In this document: piece after piece, positions 5,504-5,594 of the stretch
Numbering within the stretch: the first letter of the stretch is position 1
Layout: every line of letters begins with the position of its first letter
NCBI GenBank assembly: GCA_031276435.1
Contig: JAISNB010000002.1
Span: 1-5,594 of the forward strand
Length of the DNA stretch: 5,594 bases
Direction: 5' to 3'
From: Burkholderiaceae bacterium
GTDB lineage: Bacteria; Pseudomonadota; Gammaproteobacteria; Burkholderiales; Burkholderiaceae_C
The notes under the pieces: generated by a model
Seen by the model: only the letters and a program-made list of their open reading frames with translations
Database searches by the model: none
What the model was told of the DNA's origin: nothing
Program-made: the position numbers and the translations under genes

Positions 5504-5594
5504 GGAGAGATGGATGAGTGGTTTAAGTCGCACGCCTGGAAAGCGTGTGTGGGTTCATTGCCCACCGCGGGTTCGAATCCCGCTCTCTCCGCCA
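5504..5594 (+). tRNA. tRNA-Ser (anticodon GGA)
   Basis: A complete 91-base class II tRNA with encoded CCA. The acceptor stem GGAGAGA (5504-5510) pairs with TCTCTCC (5584-5590), followed by discriminator G5591 and CCA (5592-5594). The anticodon stem CACGC/GCGTG (5531-5535/5543-5547) encloses the loop CTGGAAA, with anticodon GGA at 5538-5540 reading UCC and UCU. The long variable arm GTGGG/CCCAC (5549-5553/5561-5565) is typical of tRNA-Ser. The T arm is GCGGG-TTCGAAT-CCCGC (5567-5583). The gene ends on the last base of the window. Confidence 0.97.

Overview
The window looks like a stretch of GC-rich betaproteobacterial chromosome, probably Burkholderiales and possibly Comamonadaceae. That placement is inferred from the GC-rich coding style, strong Shine-Dalgarno sites and gene families, not from a database match. 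Five protein genes and one tRNA gene account for nearly all of it. No IS element, CRISPR array, phage gene or toxin-antitoxin pair was seen, and no stretch over 300 bases lacks a gene.

Layout: (1) 64-1095 (+), a small exported ATP-dependent DNA ligase of the Lig E type, with a twin-arginine-like signal peptide and a TTG start. (2) 1096-1272, a convergent gap holding a strong bidirectional terminator. (3) 1273-1494 (-), a 73-residue YdcH/DUF465 coiled-coil protein, immediately downstream of (4) 1533-3821 (-), a 762-residue PLP-dependent Orn/Lys/Arg decarboxylase with an N-terminal wing domain. These two probably share a transcript. (5) 3822-3964, a divergent promoter region with a dyad in the decarboxylase leader. 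(6) 3965-4420 (+), a short NfeD-type membrane protein, followed by (7) 4498-5445 (+), an SPFH/band-7 protein of the QmcA/paraslipin class. The 77-base gap between them carries a GC-rich hairpin. (8) 5504-5594 (+), a complete tRNA-Ser(GGA) with encoded CCA, ending exactly at the window edge and preceded by a perfect TATAAT.

Functionally there are three unrelated modules: periplasmic DNA nick sealing (possibly linked to DNA uptake), amino acid decarboxylation (polyamine formation or acid tolerance), and a membrane-organising NfeD/SPFH pair. I see no clear new multi-gene system. The points most worth following are the Tat-like signal on an ATP-dependent ligase, the decarboxylase/DUF465 pairing, the hairpins in the leader and intercistronic regions, and what lies beyond the tRNA, whose 3' end is a common integration target.
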